From the NCBI GenBank assembly GCA_002840015.1, contig PGZE01000003.1, forward strand, positions 36,460-100,459: 64,000 nucleotides of DNA. Direction: 5' to 3'. The notes beneath the pieces were generated by a model. The model saw only the letters and a list, made by a program, of their open reading frames with translations, was not told the DNA's origin and searched no databases. The stretch comes from Gammaproteobacteria bacterium HGW-Gammaproteobacteria-2. Lineage in GTDB: Bacteria > Pseudomonadota > Gammaproteobacteria > Xanthomonadales > Xanthomonadaceae. Within the stretch, counting starts at the first letter, position 1, and each line of letters opens with the position of its first letter. This document shows positions 61,324 to 64,000 of the stretch, one piece after another. The position numbers were made by a program, and so were the translations under genes.

Positions 61324-61510
61324 CCTGATTAGTGTCGAACCTCAGCTGTGACGCGCTGTGAATCCTTCTCCCACCGGGAGAAGGTGGCCAGAAGGGCCGG
61401 ATGAGGGTGCGGCGCAAGGAAATTATCGTCACGCTTACGTTGAACCCTCACCCCAACCCCTCTCCCGTGGGGAGAGGGGCAGAGTCAGCTGAGATTCGAC
61501 ACTAATCAGG
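61324..61510. mobile_element. MITE-like element B, 187 bp
   Basis: 25-bp terminal inverted repeats with one mismatch: 61324-61348 (starting CCTGATTAGTGTCGAA) and 61486-61510. They are flanked by a perfect 8-bp target duplication TCATTCTT at 61316-61323 and 61511-61518. The inside carries palindromes CCTTCTCCC-ACC-GGGAGAAGG and CCCCTCTCC-CGT-GGGGAGAGGGG-like sequence. No gene. Confidence 0.9.
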
Positions 61511-61957
61511 TCATTCTTTCAAGTCGAGCGGAACATATTGCGGCTGTGTGCCAGGTGCCATTACCACCTTGTACGGGATGCCCATGAACACGTTTTCAGC
61601 GAAAAAAACCAGATTCGTCCCTACCATCGCAGGCGGTGCAATTTCAGTGAAATCCGGGATGCCGAAATTGTGCAACCGAACCGCCCCTGGCGCCACTTCT
61701 TCGTCCGGATCTTCGGCGTCGTAGGTTGCCATATATTTCGTGTGGAATGCCGCAGGGTCCATGATCGGATCAAAATCTGATCCGTGCGCCAGATGGTTGA
61801 CCACCTGCGCATAGGCGCGCACCCACTTTGGGTTAACCAGGGCGGGCGCAAGGCGTATCGCCTCAAGTGGATCGAAGGTTTCTACCTGTCCGATAATAAC
61901 TACTGGCGCGCCATTGCTGGCAAAATCGACCTCGATGGCAGGCAAGTCGTCAGACAT
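61511..61957 (-). CDS. Protein of unknown function
   Basis: Not recognised. The 148-residue acidic protein has no signal peptide. Recognisable segments are VVIIGQVETFDPLEAIRLAP and TNLVFFAENVFMGIPYKVVM, but they match no domain known to me. The ATG at 61957 follows GAGGAAAC. Its stop codon lies inside the left 3 bp of the 8-bp duplication of MITE B, so the element inserted immediately behind the gene without changing its coding sequence. It is leftward, 162 bp from galE. Confidence 0.6.
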   Translation of the reverse strand: MSDDLPAIEVDFASNGAPVVIIGQVETFDPLEAIRLAPALVNPKWVRAYAQVVNHLAHGSDFDPIMDPAAFHTKYMATYDAEDPDEEVAPGAVRLHNFGIPDFTEIAPPAMVGTNLVFFAENVFMGIPYKVVMAPGTQPQYVPLDLKE

Positions 61958-62119
61958 TATCGTTTCCTCGTTGCATGGTGGTGGCATTGGCCACAGGGAA
62001 TTTATGCGTCTTGCAGCCGACGCGCATCACATCGCGGTACCTGATTTGCGCTGTATCTCAGCCCGGCACCTCATTCGTTGCTCATTCGCCATGAAAAACC
62101 CAGTGTATTGAACGGTAAT

Positions 62120-63148
62120 TCAGTCTGGCTGAATAATCGATCCGTATCCTTGCGGATTCAACGCCTGCCAGCGCCACGCATCGCGGCACATCGCATCCAG
62201 ATCATGTTCTGCCTTCCAGCCAAGCAATGCGTGTGCCAGGCCCGGATCGGCAAACACGGTGGCGCTGTCACCGAGCCGACGAGCAACAATATCGTACGGG
62301 ATGGCTTTACCTGCGGCGCGCTCGAAGGCTTTGACCATTTGCAGCACGCTGACACCGCTGCCGGTGCCGAGATTGACGGTGACGCTGCGATCTTTGTTGC
62401 ACAGATAATCCAGCGCATCGACATGGGCGCGCGCCAGATCCATCACATGCAGATAATCGCGCACGCCGGTACCGTCCACCGTTGGGTAATCATCACCGAA
62501 CACCTGCAAGCGTTCGCGCCGACCGACGGCAACCTGGCACATGAACGGCATTAAATTGTTCGGCGGGCCGTTGGGGTCCTCGCCGATCAGGCCCGAAGGA
62601 TGTGCGCCCACCGGATTGAAGTAGCGCAGCACTGCGGCGCGGAAGTTCGGGTCGGCAGTACACAGATCACCGATCAGTTGCTCCATCACCAGTTTAGTGC
62701 GGCCATAGGGGTTGCTCGCCTGCAACGGGGCATCCTCGCGCACCGGCACCTGCTCCGGGTCGCCGTATACGGTGGCAGACGAGCTGAATACCAACCGCCG
62801 CACGTTGGCTTCGCTCATCGCGCGCAGCACCGTTATCGTGCCGCTGATGTTGTTGTCGAAGTAGTCAAGCGGCTTTTTGCAGGACTCACCCACCGCTTTG
62901 AGGGCAGCAAAGTGCATCACTGCGTCAAACCGGTATTGCGAAAAAACCCGCTCCAGGCCGACCGAGTCCCTGACATCAAGTTCGTGCAGCGGCAGCGGCG
63001 CGCCGACGACCTGTTCCAGGCGAGCAACCGCAGCGCGTGAGCTGTTCGAGAAATTGTCGGCAATCACCACCTGATGGCCGCGCTCGGTGAGCACCACGCT
63101 GGTGTGTCCGCCGATGTAGCCAGCTCCACCCAAGACCAGAATCTGCAT
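62120..63148 (-). CDS. galE: UDP-glucose 4-epimerase
   Basis: Interconverts UDP-glucose and UDP-galactose for surface polysaccharide synthesis. It is 342 residues. The Rossmann GGAGYIGGH (7-15), SSSATVYG (122-129) and Tyr148-x3-Lys152 are the SDR/GalE active-site set. The ATG at 63148 follows AGGAGAG. Divergent from a UDP-sugar dehydrogenase gene, both typical of O-antigen or capsule loci. Confidence 0.94.
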   Translation of the reverse strand: MQILVLGGAGYIGGHTSVVLTERGHQVVIADNFSNSSRAAVARLEQVVGAPLPLHELDVRDSVGLERVFSQYRFDAVMHFAALKAVGESCKKPLDYFDNNISGTITVLRAMSEANVRRLVFSSSATVYGDPEQVPVREDAPLQASNPYGRTKLVMEQLIGDLCTADPNFRAAVLRYFNPVGAHPSGLIGEDPNGPPNNLMPFMCQVAVGRRERLQVFGDDYPTVDGTGVRDYLHVMDLARAHVDALDYLCNKDRSVTVNLGTGSGVSVLQMVKAFERAAGKAIPYDIVARRLGDSATVFADPGLAHALLGWKAEHDLDAMCRDAWRWQALNPQGYGSIIQPD

Positions 63149-63331
63149 CGCCACTCTCCTGAACGGTTGTTCCGACATCACTTCACTTGCGTGCGATCCA
63201 ATGCGCGCGCGTGCGTAGTGTAGTGTTTCGGCAGCATTGCCGGATTAGCGCGGGTTTTGCGTTGAATGAAACGCATTGGCTGGATAATGACGGCCACTTC
63301 ACCACACAACCCTACCGAGATGAGCATCACC

Positions 63332-64000
63332 ATGAGCACCAAGCTGCCAGCACCCGACCAAATACGCGTTGCCATCATCGGTTTGGGGTACGTTGGCCTG
63401 CCGCTGGCAGTGGCTTTCGGCCAGCACCTGCCAACCGTGGGCTTCGACATCGACCAGGCTCGCATCGCCGAACTCAATGCCGGACGCGATCACACACTGG
63501 AGGTGTCCAGCAACGAATTGCGTGCGGCACAGCAGTTGCGTTGTAGCCATGACCCAGCCGATCTGCAAGGCTGCAATGTGTTCATTGTCACCGTCCCTAC
63601 CCCGATCGATGACTACAAGCGCCCCGACCTGCGGCCGCTGGAGTCGGCCAGTCGCACGGTGGGTCGGGCGATCCAGCACGGCGGCATGGCAATCTATGAA
63701 TCCACCGTTTATCCCGGCGCAACCGAGGAAGTGTGTGTGCCGATCATCGAGCGCGAATCGGGACTGCGTTATCAGCGCGACTTCCACGCCGGCTACAGCC
63801 CCGAGCGGATCAATCCCGGCGACAAGGTGCATCGGCTGGAAACCATCACCAAGGTCACTTCCGGCTCCAGCCCCGAGGCGGCGCAGTTCGTCGACCAGCT
63901 TTACCGTCGGATCATCACTGCGGGAACCCACCTCGCCTCCAGCATCCGCGTGGCCGAGGCCGCCAAGGTAATCGAAAACACCCAGCGTGACGTCAACATT
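63332..64000 (+). CDS. Nucleotide-sugar dehydrogenase, TviB/VipA-like, cut by window edge
   Basis: UDP-N-acetyl-hexosamine 6-dehydrogenase type enzyme. The NAD site GLGYVGLP is at residues 17-24. GRDHTLEV and VTVPTPID, with [12 protein letters not shown] and [10 protein letters not shown], are TviB/WbpA-type signatures. About 223 residues are visible; the C-terminal UDP-binding domain is outside the window. ATG 63332 is a conservative choice; in-frame ATGs at 63320 and 63287 are possible. It is probably the first gene of a polysaccharide cluster extending rightward. Confidence 0.88.
   Translation, partial: MSTKLPAPDQIRVAIIGLGYVGLPLAVAFGQHLPTVGFDIDQARIAELNAGRDHTLEVSSNELRAAQQLRCSHDPADLQGCNVFIVTVPTPIDDYKRPDLRPLESASRTVGRAIQHGGMAIYESTVYPGATEEVCVPIIERESGLRYQRDFHAGYSPERINPGDKVHRLETITKVTSGSSPEAAQFVDQLYRRIITAGTHLASSIRVAEAAKVIENTQRDVNI

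Noticed and set aside
58028-61510. Composite transposon formed by the two MITEs
   Set aside because: Each element has its own 8-bp duplication, so they arose from separate insertions. No outer duplication of the whole 3.5-kb unit was seen.

Overview
The window is a GC-rich bacterial chromosome segment with densely packed housekeeping genes. Gene content and neighbourhoods (kdkA, a rhodanese-ThiF fusion, ndk-rlmN-pilW-rodZ-yfgM-bamB-der, prfB-lysS, a dif-like site of gammaproteobacterial type) point to a gammaproteobacterium, most likely of the Lysobacterales/Xanthomonadales (Rhodanobacteraceae- or Lysobacteraceae-like). The taxonomic call is an inference from gene content; no rRNA or tRNA gene was recognised.

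Layout. 1-2.4 kb: LPS inner-core genes (family 9 glycosyltransferase, Kdo kinase) and a metallo-beta-lactamase-fold hydrolase. 2.4-4.6 kb: tightly overlapping moaA-moaC-moaD-moaE operon. 4.6-8.0 kb: two divergent L,D-transpeptidase-type genes, a glycine-zipper lipoprotein and a cytochrome c'-like protein. 8.1-13.5 kb: tcdA, then a TPR protein-arginine-methyltransferase-like gene followed by a 2OG-Fe(II) oxygenase and a convergent TonB receptor. 13.8-18.2 kb: alpha/beta hydrolase, cation exchanger and P-type ATPase. 18.4-22.9 kb: beta-oxidation operon (TetR regulator, FadN-type fused enzyme, thiolase) with a PsrA-like operator. 23-31.5 kb: ndk, rlmN, pilW, rodZ, yfgM, bamB, der, mobA, moeA. 31.6-33.1 kb: solitary DNA methyltransferase. 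33.4-40 kb: rhodanese-ThiF, dksA-like, Mth938, yhbY, rlmE, ftsH, lipoprotein, prfB with its programmed frameshift.

40.1-43.6 kb is abnormal: lysS and fadD, about 1 kb apart, each carry an internal deletion that shifts the frame (about 52 and 94 bp against the families), with repeat-rich DNA between them. 43.7-57.2 kb: acnA flanked by REP-like repeats, a DUF2383 protein, an M3 peptidase, a cysteine-synthase-type enzyme, a GST/acyl-CoA dehydrogenase/enoyl-CoA hydratase set, a patatin and a DUF4197 protein. 57.7-62 kb is the accessory part: a cold-shock gene, a dif-like XerC/XerD site, a umuDC module, two unrecognised genes and two members of one MITE family with perfect 8-bp target duplications. 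62.1-64 kb: galE and a UDP-sugar dehydrogenase, apparently the start of a surface-polysaccharide locus.

Working together: moaACDE, mobA, moeA and the MoeB-like rhodanese-ThiF gene cover most of molybdenum-cofactor synthesis. The TetR-fad operon, the broken fadD and the acyl-CoA dehydrogenase set belong to fatty-acid degradation. The strongest candidates for something little described are the PRMT7-like methyltransferase with its adjacent 2OG oxygenase, and the dif/MITE/umuDC region.
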